Positions 44,128 through 52,388 are shown, numbered from the stretch's first letter. The stretch is 64,000 nucleotides of DNA from Novilysobacter_A longmucuonensis (GCF_046600735.1 NZ_JBJMAW010000002.1:248001-312000); one strand, 5' to 3'. Notes: generated from the sequence alone by a model not told the origin. Program-made: numbers and translations.

Positions 44128-47100
44128 CTATCGAAGCTCCGCGCCCAGGGGTTGCCAGTGGGCCATTCGCCCGATGAGCCAGACGAACGGTTCGGTTTGA
44201 CCGCTCAAGACGCATGTGCCCTTGATGGTGCTGTCCAGCAATCCCTGCACATCGGACGCGCACAGGGCGGAGATCGCCCGGTCATCCGTGAGAAGCAGCG
44301 AACAGGACGGCGTATGCGTGGTCGCCTGGGCTCCCAACGTGACGTCTCGCCCATCGATCAGCATCGTGATCCGTTCTTCGTTGTCTGGAAGGCCGATCGA
44401 CACCGCGAGGTTCGGCGTCGGGCCAGCCACCGTGGCCAGTGCCTCCTTCAGGTAGTCGCCAAAGGCTTTGGCCCACGCCTCCACGCCGGATCGTCCTGGA
44501 TGTGCGCCACTCGCAAGTTTTCCGGTTCGCGGGCCCGGCACAGCACGGACGTCACTGTGTCCAACCGACAGGTCCGCTTCCGATCCGCTGTCGCCGGACA
44601 CGCGATTTTTCGAGGCCTGTCGCTCCCCCTCGGCTTCGCGTTCCGCGTCGATCAGGGCCTCGAGAGTTCTGTCCACGTCATCGCGTGTGTGTGACGCCGA
44701 GCAGATGAACCGCAGGCGGCCACGTCCGCGCTCCACGATCGGATACGTGACGGCTGTAGTGTGGATGCCACGCGCATGCAAGCCACGCGCAATCGCATAG
44801 AGCGTGTCGCTGTCCGAAAAATGCGGGGTGACGATGGGGCCATCGCCCGTGCCCAGATCGTAGCCAGCTTCGGAGAAGCGCTCCCGCATGTAGTGGGTGG
44901 TGTCCCAGAGTCGCTCCCGCAGCGCGTCGTCTGCGCGCAGTCGCCGCAAGGCGGCAAGCGCAGCGGCGATATCGGCAGGAGTGGTGGTCGCCTGAAAGAC
45001 ATAGGCCCTGGCGGACGTCTTGAGCAGGGCGATGTGCTCCTCACGGGCGGCAATCACACCCCCAAGGCTGCCGAGCGCCTTGCTGAGTGTCGTCATGATG
45101 AAATCGACCTGCTCGGTGATGCCCTGGGCCGCGCAGATGCCGGCGCCCCGGGGGCCGTAGAAGCCGAACGAGTGCGCCTCGTCTACGAGGACGAGCGCAC
45201 CGTACCGTTTCGCCATGCGCACGATGTCGCGTACCGGAGCGGTCCCCTCTCCCATGCTGTAGACGCCTTCGAGCACCACGAGGGTGGTGCGGTAGGGCGA
45301 GGCTTCTGCCTCGAGCACCGATTGCAGGTCGGATGCATCGTTGTGTTTGAACGTCCGAATCTTGGCGCCGCTCAAGCGAGCGCCGTCCACGATGGACGCG
45401 TGACAGAGCTGGTCCATCACCACCACGTCCTTGTCGCCCAGCATGCCCGCGATCACCCCGAGATTCGCGGTGAACCCCGTGGAAAACAGGCATCCGACTG
45501 GCTTGCCCACCAGCTCGGCAAACTCTTTCTCGAACGCCAGGTGGAGATCGGTCATGCCGGATGCGGTCGGGGAGGTTCCCATTCCGGTGCCGAAGCGTTC
45601 CAGGGCGGAGCTGGCTTGCTGTATGACATCCCTGTCGCGGTTCAGGCCGAGGTACAGGTTGGTGCTCCAGATGATGGCCTCGTGCTCTTCACCGGTGTGC
45701 ACGTCGGCGACGGTGCCTTTGTGCCCGCTGCCGGTGCGGACCAGCTTGCTGTAGGGCTCCCGCCCTGAACGCATGAGCAGGCTTTTGAGCTCCCGGATGA
45801 GCGTGCCCTTGTCGGTCGCGGACCACGCGGGCGCCTTGGCGGCCAGAAATGGAGGGTGGCCGGACTGGAGCTGCGCCTGGAAATGACCCAGCGTGTCCGG
45901 GGCTGCGCCGTTCGCATGGTCGTTCGACGTGCGATCCGTGGCGCCGCTCCCCAACACGTCGAGCAGATAATCGGCAACGGCGGTGGGCGTCGGGTGCTCG
46001 ATAAGCGTCGATGAGGGCAGCTTCCGGCACAGGACCGTGGACAGCCGATGGCTCAGCTCGACCGAGTCCAGCGAGTCGAGACCCAGGGCTTCCAACGCCT
46101 GGTGCGGCGGTACCTGCTCGGGATCGCGAAGGCGAAGGAAGCGGGCGATTTCGTCTCGGATGACCGACAGCAGGGCCGCATGCCGCTCGCCCTTCGACAG
46201 GCCCGCCAAGCGGTGCAACAGCCCCCCGGCAACGCCGGAGACCAGGGTGTCGGAATGCGGGCCAGGTGTGTCGGATGCACCGTAATCGCGACCCAGCTCC
46301 GGGCGCGGGAGCCGCTTGCGGTCGAGCTTGCCATTGGGCAATCGGGGCATGTCGGCGAGGTGCATCACGACCTGGGGCACCATGTACTTGGGCAGCCGCT
46401 CTGCCACGTAAGCGCGCGACGCCTCGTTCGTCACCGCCTCGTCCCGGCTCACCACATACCCGACGAGCATGGTCTTGCCACCGCCTACGTCGACTACCGC
46501 CGCCGCTGCGCCATCCACGCCCTGCATCGACTCCAGCGTCGACTCGATCTCTTCCAGTTCGATCCGGAAGCCCCGGATCTTGACCTGCTGGTCGATCCGC
46601 CCCAGGAACTCGATCTCGCCGTCTTCCGTCCACCGGCATCGATCTCCGGTCCGGTACAGCCGTTCGTCCGGGAGCAGCCTGTTCATTGGCCCGTTCATCG
46701 GCCCGTTCGGATCCACCTCGACAAACCGCTCCTTCGTGCGCGCGTCATCGTGGAGGTACCCCCGTGCGAGCTGGTCTCCCGCAAGGTGCAGTTCCCCCGG
46801 GACGCCCACCGGGACCGGTTGCATGGCGTCGTCCAGGATGTACGACCGGGAGTTCAACATCGGCTTGCCGATCGTGATCGTCTCCACACCTGCCGGGACC
46901 TCGGTCCCTGTCGAGTAGACCGTGTTCTCGGTCGGCCCGTACACGTTGAGCACGCGCGGCCGTTGCGCCAGCGCGTGCAGTTGCTCCACCAGCGGGCGTT
47001 TCAGCACATCGCCGCCGAGCACGACGCACCGGACGCCCTCCGGCAGCCCGCCGGCCGCGAGCAGCCCCTGCATCGCCGACGGCACCATGATGGTCGTCCT

Positions 47101-47886
47101 GACCCGGTCTGCCAATGGCAGCTCCGGCAGCGCCAATGCGTTCTCCGACAACACCACCGTGCCGCCAAGCGACAACGTCCCCAGGATTTCCATGACGGAG
47201 GTGTCGAAACAGACAGAGGCCGCCGCCAGTACGCCTGCCAGCTCCTCGTCATCCAGCAGACTTCGCATCGATCGGGTCATCGCAACGACGCTTCGATGCT
47301 CGACGGCAACTCCCTTGGGATGCCCTGTCGAGCCCGATGTGTAGATGACATAGGCGAGGTCTCTCGCCGAGGGCCCGGCCATCGTGTCCGGCGTCCGTTC
47401 GCTCACCGCATCGAGCCGTACCAGCTCGGGTGCCCCGGCGCAGAGCTCCGCCGGCTTCTGGCCGTCCACGATGACAGCCGCCGCCCGGGCGTGCTCCAGC
47501 ATGTAGCGCACCCGTTCACGTGGGTACTCCGGATCCAGTGGCACGTACGCACAGCCCGCTCGCAATACGCCCAGCAGAGTCGCCACGAGCTCCCATGTGC
47601 GGCCCATGCACACTCCGACCAACGACCCCGGTTGCACCCCCCGCGTCACAAGCTCGCCCGCAATCGCGTTCGCCCGTGCCGTCAGGCGCTCGTAGTCGAC
47701 CTCCGTTTCTCCATCGATGACTGCCGTCTGCTCCGGATGCGCCTGCGCGTGGTTCTCGATGAGCCCCCAGACCGTTTCCGTCTGATCGTACGCCTGCGCT
47801 GTCCGGTTCCACTCGATGAGAATACGGTGTGCCTCCTCCTCGTCCAGCAAGGAGACTCTCTCGGTAGGCACAATCGCATCCGCCAT
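44128..47886 (-). CDS. Adenylation-carrier-alpha-oxoamine synthase megasynthase with SCP2-like tail (1252 aa)
   Basis: An NRPS-type fusion. Residues about 10-30 are a post-condensation linker (VSLLDEEEAHRI). The adenylation domain spans about 45-530, with YTSGSTGHPKG (A3), NVYGPTENTVYST (A5), YRTGD (A7), GRIDQQVKIRGFRIE (A8) and NGKLDRKRLP (A10). A carrier domain has GLDSLDS (pantetheine Ser605). A PLP-dependent alpha-oxoamine synthase lies at about 725-1095, with LVDEAHSFG (Asp902, His905) and LSKALG (Lys936). The last 120 residues resemble an SCP2-type fold. The ATG at 47886 has GGAGG upstream; a Met 13 codons earlier does not. It should load an amino acid and make a decarboxylated amino-ketone. 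No PPTase, MbtH or thioesterase is adjacent. Confidence 0.9.
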   Translation of the reverse strand: MADAIVPTERVSLLDEEEAHRILIEWNRTAQAYDQTETVWGLIENHAQAHPEQTAVIDGETEVDYERLTARANAIAGELVTRGVQPGSLVGVCMGRTWELVATLLGVLRAGCAYVPLDPEYPRERVRYMLEHARAAAVIVDGQKPAELCAGAPELVRLDAVSERTPDTMAGPSARDLAYVIYTSGSTGHPKGVAVEHRSVVAMTRSMRSLLDDEELAGVLAAASVCFDTSVMEILGTLSLGGTVVLSENALALPELPLADRVRTTIMVPSAMQGLLAAGGLPEGVRCVVLGGDVLKRPLVEQLHALAQRPRVLNVYGPTENTVYSTGTEVPAGVETITIGKPMLNSRSYILDDAMQPVPVGVPGELHLAGDQLARGYLHDDARTKERFVEVDPNGPMNGPMNRLLPDERLYRTGDRCRWTEDGEIEFLGRIDQQVKIRGFRIELEEIESTLESMQGVDGAAAAVVDVGGGKTMLVGYVVSRDEAVTNEASRAYVAERLPKYMVPQVVMHLADMPRLPNGKLDRKRLPRPELGRDYGASDTPGPHSDTLVSGVAGGLLHRLAGLSKGERHAALLSVIRDEIARFLRLRDPEQVPPHQALEALGLDSLDSVELSHRLSTVLCRKLPSSTLIEHPTPTAVADYLLDVLGSGATDRTSNDHANGAAPDTLGHFQAQLQSGHPPFLAAKAPAWSATDKGTLIRELKSLLMRSGREPYSKLVRTGSGHKGTVADVHTGEEHEAIIWSTNLYLGLNRDRDVIQQASSALERFGTGMGTSPTASGMTDLHLAFEKEFAELVGKPVGCLFSTGFTANLGVIAGMLGDKDVVVMDQLCHASIVDGARLSGAKIRTFKHNDASDLQSVLEAEASPYRTTLVVLEGVYSMGEGTAPVRDIVRMAKRYGALVLVDEAHSFGFYGPRGAGICAAQGITEQVDFIMTTLSKALGSLGGVIAAREEHIALLKTSARAYVFQATTTPADIAAALAALRRLRADDALRERLWDTTHYMRERFSEAGYDLGTGDGPIVTPHFSDSDTLYAIARGLHARGIHTTAVTYPIVERGRGRLRFICSASHTRDDVDRTLEALIDAEREAEGERQASKNRVSGDSGSEADLSVGHSDVRAVPGPRTGKLASGAHPGRSGVEAWAKAFGDYLKEALATVAGPTPNLAVSIGLPDNEERITMLIDGRDVTLGAQATTHTPSCSLLLTDDRAISALCASDVQGLLDSTIKGTCVLSGQTEPFVWLIGRMAHWQPLGAELR

Positions 47887-47984
47887 AACATCCTCCAGCA
47901 CACTGTGTTGTCCAAGCCGCTGCATAGCCTGCTCCGAAAAGAGAAGAGATCGGCTTCGCAGCCTATCGGCTTGGCAGCAGCAGC

Positions 47985-48060
47985 AAAAGGGGACGGAGGT
48001 CCGATTTTCGACGCAGAATTGCGCAGAATGGGGTCTGCGCAGAATGGGGTCAGGTTCATT
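47985..48060. repeat. GGGGACGGAGG and GGGGTCAGGTTCA motif cluster
   Basis: AAAGGGGACGGAGGTCCG at 47986 is followed by two CGCAGAATGGGGTC copies and GGGGTCAGGTTCATTT at 48043. The same words recur at 48535-48580, 50195-50222 and 56727-56768. Confidence 0.75.
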
Positions 48061-48141
48061 TACCTACCCTCTGAGGGGCAGTCGCCCTATAGCAGTGCCT
48101 GCGCCCCCTAGCCAAACAGTCGCGTGACCGAAAGAACGGAC

Positions 48142-48520
48142 ATGGTCCGACTGCCCCGCCTCAATATTCCCGGCGCGTCCAGCATGTAGTGCAGCGCGAC
48201 AACGATCGTCAAGCCTACCGACGACCCGGCGCGCTTCCCCTGGTCCAGCTGCGCCGCGCTCTGCGGCGAGCGCACCGACCCGCTGTTGTGAGCCTGCACC
48301 CCCACGCAAAGGGCCTTGGGAATTAACGACCACGAGCGCGCCGACGCCTACCGCGCCCTGCTCACCGAAGCCCTCAACGACGACGACCTGGCCGCCATAC
48401 GTACCTACCTCCAGCAGCAACGCGCCTACGGCCGCGACGACTTCTAGCCGATGGTGGAGGCCAAGACTCAGCGCGTTGCCGGAGTGCGGCCGGCCCATCG
48501 GCCGGCCAGAACGACGCGTG
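48142..48520 (+). pseudogene. RAYT (REP-associated tyrosine transposase) with internal deletion and frameshifts
   Basis: It starts MVRLPRLNIPG and, one base shifted, continues VQHVVQRDNDRQA, the classic RAYT N-terminus. The central HUH part is missing. From 48318 the C-terminal region is seen: DHERADAYRALLTEALNDDD, LAAIRTYLQQQRAYGRDDF, a TAG at 48445, then PMVEAKTQRVAGVRPAHRPA. It is a dead transposase. Confidence 0.78.
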
Positions 48521-48555
48521 GTAGTGGGTAATAGGGGGTCAAAAACGGGGTCAAT

Positions 48556-48585
48556 AGGGGGTCAGGTTCTGACCCCGTTTTTTAT
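48556..48585 (+). terminator. Hairpin with T-run inside the repeat cluster
   Basis: GGGGTCAG-GTT-CTGACCCC followed by GTTTTTTATT forms an intrinsic-terminator-like structure between RAYT debris and the next gene. The upstream GGGGTCAA units repeat the stem word. Confidence 0.55.
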
Positions 48586-48776
48586 TGACCCGTTTTTAGA
48601 CCGCGCACTCGCTGTAAGGCAGCGGCGGCCACAGTGTTTGGACCCGTTTTGGCGTCCAAACACGTGACAGCGCTTTGTGAACGCCCGCCCTACGCTTACA
48701 CCCCCGCGACGCGATTTACACGGGGCTATCGCAATGCCGCAGCTAGGGTGGCGCCTCAAAACACCGGTACTGCCTC

Positions 48777-49562
48777 ATGGAACAAGCCTTCTCCCATTTG
48801 CACGACGCAGCGTCGTCCTACGCCGGGCGCGCGGAAAGCTTTGCTGGACGCTGCCCGGACGCAGCACGTCTGCGGGCGCATGGCGGCATGGTGTGGCGCT
48901 TCCGCGACTTCGTCGCCAGCGACGCCTTCCCCTGCGTCGGCTCGAAGGCCGCACTCGCCAAAGACGCGATCGACATCCAGGTGTTCCGCCCGCTGGGTGA
49001 CCGCGCCAACGACGCGCCGCTGCTCGACCGGCTAGGTGCGTTCGCGCGCCGGATCGAGGCGCAGGACGCCGACGACACCACGGTGTACTCGTTCGTGTCG
49101 ATCTTCGAGGGGCCGCAGGACACCGATGAGCTGCGCTTCGAAGCGATGCTGTGGTCGCAGCTGCAGCGCCTGCACGACCTCGACGCGCGCCGCGGCGTCG
49201 CATGGGCGCCAGACGTGTCGAAGCGTCCCGAAAGCCCGGACTTCAGCCTCAGCCTGGCCGGCCATCCGTTTTTCGTGATCGGCCTGCACGCTGGTGCATC
49301 GCGCCTGGCGCGTCGCTTTGAGCAGCCGGTGCTGGTGTTCAACTCCCATCGCCAGTTCGAGCAGCTGCGCGCCGACGGTCGCTACGTCAAGATGCAGGCC
49401 GCCACCCGCGCCCGCGACTGCGCGCTGCAGGGGTCGATCAATCCCAATCTCGCCGATTTCGGCCAGGCGGCCGAGACGCGCCAGTACAGCGGTCGCCGCG
49501 TCGGTGCCGCCTGGGTGTGCCCCTTTCACGCGCGGTCCGTCCACGCGCGGACCGCACGTTGA
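48777..49562 (+). CDS. YqcI/YcgG (GntA-like heme N-hydroxylase) family protein (261 aa)
   Basis: The protein has the conserved course of the YqcI/YcgG family: GRCPDAARLRAHGGM, FPCVGSKAA, YSFVSIFEGPQDTDELRFEAMLW, the block AGHPFFVIGLHAGASRLARRF, LVFNSHRQFEQLRADG, RDCALQGSINPNLADFGQA, and RQYSGRRVGAAWVCPFH at the end. A characterised relative is GntA of guanitoxin biosynthesis, a heme enzyme that N-hydroxylates a guanidino group; many relatives are unstudied. It is cytoplasmic. Its stop overlaps the start of the DUF1989 gene, so the two are coupled. Confidence 0.88.
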   Translation: MEQAFSHLHDAASSYAGRAESFAGRCPDAARLRAHGGMVWRFRDFVASDAFPCVGSKAALAKDAIDIQVFRPLGDRANDAPLLDRLGAFARRIEAQDADDTTVYSFVSIFEGPQDTDELRFEAMLWSQLQRLHDLDARRGVAWAPDVSKRPESPDFSLSLAGHPFFVIGLHAGASRLARRFEQPVLVFNSHRQFEQLRADGRYVKMQAATRARDCALQGSINPNLADFGQAAETRQYSGRRVGAAWVCPFHARSVHARTAR

Positions 49563-50173
49563 GCGGGCGCAGCGACACCGTCCGCATCCCCCCGTGTTCC
49601 GGCCGTGCGCTGGAGCTCGAGGTCGGCGACGTGCTGGTGGTGATCGACGCGGAAGGCCAGCAGGTCAGCGACATGATCGCGTACGCCCGCGACGACACCA
49701 ACGAGTACCTGTCGTCCGGGCGCTCGATCGACTACGCCGCGCGGTTGTTCCTGACCACCGGCGACGTGCTGTATTCCAACCGCAGCCGCCCGATGTTCAC
49801 GCTGCTGGACGACGACTGCGGCCGCCACGACTTCACGCTGACGCCGTGCTCGAAAGAGATGTTCGCGAAGATCTATGGCGAGACGGAGGGCCGGCCAGGC
49901 TGCGAAGGCAACCTGGCGGCCGCCTTGGCGCCGTACGGCATCGGCGTTGACCAAGTGCCGATCGCGTTCAACATCTTCATGCACGTCGCCTTCGACGCGC
50001 AGTCGGGCGAGGTGTCGGTACTGCCGCCGCTAAGCAAGGCCGGGGACGCGCTTCACCTGCGTGCGGAAATGCCGATGGTCCTCGCGCTGACCGCGTGCTC
50101 AGCGGGGCAGTCCAACAACTTCCGCTACAAGCCGATTGACTACCGCATCGAGCGCGCGTCGGACAGCGGCTGA
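49559..50173 (+). CDS. DUF1989 (urea-carboxylase-associated) protein (204 aa)
   Basis: The product has DUF1989 signatures: LELEVGDVLVVIDAEGQQVSD, TNEYLSSGRSIDYAARLFL, YSNRSRPMFTLLDDDCGRHDF and TPCSKEMFAKIYG; Cys and His residues in RHDF and PCS are likely metal ligands. DUF1989 proteins accompany urea carboxylase/guanidine carboxylase genes and some oxidases. The start is unsure: a TTG at 49559 overlapping the upstream stop is chosen; a GTG at 49517 would overlap by 46 bases. The close linkage with the YqcI/YcgG gene suggests a shared guanidine- or amine-type pathway. Confidence 0.85.
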   Translation: MSGRSDTVRIPPCSGRALELEVGDVLVVIDAEGQQVSDMIAYARDDTNEYLSSGRSIDYAARLFLTTGDVLYSNRSRPMFTLLDDDCGRHDFTLTPCSKEMFAKIYGETEGRPGCEGNLAAALAPYGIGVDQVPIAFNIFMHVAFDAQSGEVSVLPPLSKAGDALHLRAEMPMVLALTACSAGQSNNFRYKPIDYRIERASDSG

Positions 50174-50189
50174 GAGTAGCGAACGAGCA

Positions 50190-50485
50190 GCGAACGGGGT
50201 CAGCGAACGGGGTCAGGTTCACTTCCGACGACGCGCTCCGGTATCTACTGACAGAACCTGCGCCCGTCCACCGAGCCCGCTATCGCCACCTCCTGCGGGA
50301 GGCGCAGCGGGCCACCGGCAGCCAGCTGCACGCTTAGGTGCTGATGGACAACCACGTACACCTGCTAGCCACCCCGCCCGAAGCCGGCGCGGTCGCCCGG
50401 CTGATGCAGAAGCTCGGCCGGCAGTACGTCGGCCAGTTCAACGCCCGCCACCGCGCGCGATGGGGCATAAGAGCGCGAAAGCCTT
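50190..50485 (+). pseudogene. RAYT transposase middle fragment
   Basis: It begins in the GGGGTCAGGTTCACTT motif. It reads RYRHLLREAQRATGSQLHA, then a TAG, then VLMDNHVHLLATPPEAGAV, with the HVH of the HUH metal site, and LMQKLGRQYVGQFNARHRA. The catalytic Tyr helix and both ends are missing. Confidence 0.78.
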
Positions 50486-50564
50486 GACGGGAAGCCTATT
50501 GATCCGGAATCGGGCCAGGTTCACGCCCCCGATCCCGGCCCGCGATTCGTGGACAATGACACCC

Positions 50565-51158
50565 ATGCGAACCTTTGTACTGAGAGCACGCGCGGCACCC
50601 ACGGACAGCCACAAGTTGTTGGCGTCCGTCGGCAAGGATGCCCATGCGGAGATCCTCGCCCATACGTTGATGAACGCGATCTTCGTGGCCCAGTCGCATC
50701 GCTCCGATGTGACGGTCTACCTGGTGCTGGAAAGCACCCCGGACTTTTCGCGCACGATCCGGTTCGACGCCAACGCCATGCACGACATCGGCGGCTTCAA
50801 CGAGCAGGCGCTGCTGGGCAAGATCGCCAAGGCGCTGGACGCCTCCAGGGGGATGGGCAAGGAGGAGACGCGACCGGTGGAACCCGGCGTCACGGTGCGC
50901 ACCGTGAGCTTCGAGCGGCTGGCGCAGCAACTGGCCGAGGACCACCAGCTGTTCGTGATGGACCCGAAAGGCACGCCGATCCGCGGGCAGGTGTTCCAGG
51001 GCAACCCCTGCTTCCTGCTAACCGACCACATCCCGATGCCGAAGAAGACCTTTCACACGCTCGATCGCCTCGGCGCAACCCGAATCACGCTGGGTAAGAC
51101 GATGCTGTTCGCCTCGCAGTGCGTCGTGTTGATCCACTACGAGCTGGATCAGCGATAG
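50565..51158 (+). CDS. trmY: TrmY-like tRNA (pseudouridine-54 N1) methyltransferase (197 aa)
   Basis: The protein MRTFVLRARAAPTDSHKLLASVG belongs to the SPOUT family of TrmY, which methylates N1 of pseudouridine-54 in tRNA with SAM. Knot-region features are LFVMDPKGTPI, FLLTDHIPMPKKTFHTLDRLG, and GKTMLFASQCVVLIHYELD; length is near that of archaeal TrmY. It is rare in bacteria, where it occurs sporadically, so horizontal acquisition is likely. An ATG three codons upstream is also possible. The gene sits in a transposase-rich spacer, and pieces of the same gene occur at 35993 and 44028. Confidence 0.85.
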   Translation: MRTFVLRARAAPTDSHKLLASVGKDAHAEILAHTLMNAIFVAQSHRSDVTVYLVLESTPDFSRTIRFDANAMHDIGGFNEQALLGKIAKALDASRGMGKEETRPVEPGVTVRTVSFERLAQQLAEDHQLFVMDPKGTPIRGQVFQGNPCFLLTDHIPMPKKTFHTLDRLGATRITLGKTMLFASQCVVLIHYELDQR

Positions 51159-51198
51159 AAGCCGCCCATGGGACACGCCGGGCCGGTGGCTGTGACGC

Positions 51199-51489
51199 TC
51201 ACGCAGCGATCCGTTCGATCCGGGCAAGCGTCTTGCCCAGCGCGCGGTGCGCTTCCTCAAGGTCGTAGTCGGCCTGCAGTCCGAGCCAGAAACGCTCGCT
51301 GGTGCCAAGCGCGGCTGCAAGGCGGACCGCGGTATCAGCGGTGACGCTGCGCTTGCCCAGCACGATCTCGTTGATGCGACGCGGTGACACGCCGGCGGCA
51401 CGCGCCAACGCGTTCTGGCTGATGCCCAGCGGGGCGAGGAATTCTTCCAGCAGCACTTCGCCGGGATGGATGTTGGGCAGGGTCTTCAT
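51199..51489 (-). CDS. higA: HigA-type antitoxin (96 aa)
   Basis: An XRE-type HTH: MKTLPNIHPGEVLLEEFLAPLG, LARAAGVSPRRINEIVLGKR and DTAVRLAAALGTSERFWLGLQ match HigA/VapI-like antitoxins that bind and neutralise a HigB RNase and repress their own promoter. It is 16 bases downstream of higB, in the toxin-first order of higBA operons. The C-terminal helix (EEAHRALGKTLARIERIA) is the usual dimer/toxin contact. Its N-terminus has a relic at 20573. Confidence 0.93.
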   Translation of the reverse strand: MKTLPNIHPGEVLLEEFLAPLGISQNALARAAGVSPRRINEIVLGKRSVTADTAVRLAAALGTSERFWLGLQADYDLEEAHRALGKTLARIERIAA

Positions 51490-51505
51490 GGTCGACTCCG
51501 TTACG

Positions 51506-51787
51506 TCAGTGGTAACCGACGATTTCCACGTCATGCGCATCACCGTCCTTCCAGCGGAAGCAGACACGCCATTGGTCGTTGATCCGGATGATGTACTGCC
51601 CTCGCCTATTGCCCTTGAGCGCTTCCAGACGGTTGGCCGGCGGGATGCGCAGGTCCTCCAGGGTGGCGGCGCTGTTGAGCATGCGCAGCTTTCGCCGGGC
51701 AACCTGCTGGATACCGCCGGGCAGCCGCCTGGAGGGCGAGCCGCCCCAGATCTTTTCCGCTTCCTTGTCGGTAAAGTTCCGGATCAC
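51506..51787 (-). CDS. higB: HigB-type toxin, RelE-like RNase (93 aa)
   Basis: The protein MIRNFTDKEAEKIWGG... has the HigB/RelE fold: ARRKLRMLNSAATLEDLRIPP, RLEALKGNRRGQYIIRINDQWRVCFRW and HDVEIVGYH. The basic residues and the C-terminal His are the catalytic set of the ribosome-dependent mRNA interferase. A GTG at 51787 gives the family length; an ATG six codons upstream lies inside the operator. It is translated just before higA. Confidence 0.92.
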   Translation of the reverse strand: MIRNFTDKEAEKIWGGSPSRRLPGGIQQVARRKLRMLNSAATLEDLRIPPANRLEALKGNRRGQYIIRINDQWRVCFRWKDGDAHDVEIVGYH

Positions 51788-51794
51788 ATGGCGA

Positions 51795-51832
51795 CCATAA
51801 CGCAATCCGTTATATAACGCAGAGCGTTATGG
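51795..51832 (-). promoter_or_regulatory. higBA operator/promoter with nested palindromes
   Basis: CCATAACGC...GCGTTATGG form perfect 9-base outer arms, with the palindrome CGTTATATAACG (51808-51819) inside. The site lies directly upstream of higB, where the HigA dimers of such systems bind. The TATAA core may also be part of the promoter. Confidence 0.8.
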
Positions 51833-51865
51833 TACCCGCGGCGGCCCAAGCCCGGGTTGATCCTT

Positions 51866-52215
51866 CACCATGACCGCGGCAGCCAGTACACGGGGAGCGC
51901 TACAGAGCAAAAGCAGAGGCAGCGAAAATCCAGCTGAGCATGAGTCGGCCGAGCATGCCGTACGACAACGCCTTGGCCGAAAGCTTCTTCGCGACGCTTA
52001 AGCTGGAACTGACCGACGACAGACCGTTCGCAAACCGCAACACCGCACGTATTGCGGTGTTCGAGTATGTCGAGCTGATCTACAACCGCGTCCGCATGCA
52101 TTCGGCACTGCGCTACCGATCGCCGATGCAGGCGGAGCGGGAATATCAATCGGTCAGGTCTGTATCCTGACTACCTGTCTGTGGAATGCGGGGCGGTCCA
52201 CTCCGTCCCCATTTG
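51866..52215 (+). mobile_element. IS3-family relic (3' end of orfB)
   Basis: HHDRGSQYTG (the second Asp motif of the rve domain) and then, after a shift, MPYDNALAESFFATLKLEL, FEYVELIYNRVRMHSALRY and SPMQAEREYQS give the C-terminal end of an IS3 OrfB, whose catalytic Glu lies in ALAES. The N-terminal half is missing here and a matching N-terminal half lies at 29955-30420. The edge GCGGGGCGGTCCACTCCGTCCC is the terminal repeat. Confidence 0.8.
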
Positions 52216-52300
52216 TCCGAAAAATCAGGGGTGACTCACTCCGTCCCCATTTATCCGTCCCCTTTTTTCCATTTATCCGTCCCCTTTTTTCCATTTGTCC
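52200..52300. repeat. Repeated CTCCGTCCCCATTT/CCGTCCCCTTTT words
   Basis: Four copies of a TCCGTCCCC-A/T-rich unit (52205, 52231, 52253 and 52276 approximately) lie between the IS3 relic and the MscS gene, each with ATTTGTCC or ATTTATCC. They are inverted forms of the GGGGACGGA unit seen elsewhere. Confidence 0.7.
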
Positions 52301-52388
52301 GCTCCGAAGCTGCGCGCGTTTCCCCTTCGCATACCGTCCCTGCCTTGCTCACTAAGCTGTTGACCTCACCGCGGGAGACCCGGACGTC

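Noticed and set aside
44128..47886. A reliable adenylation specificity prediction.
   Set aside because: Positions around FDTSVMEI, VVLGGD and NVYGPTENTVYST could be aligned with the 10-residue code, but the resulting set did not match a common amino acid by eye, so no substrate is claimed.
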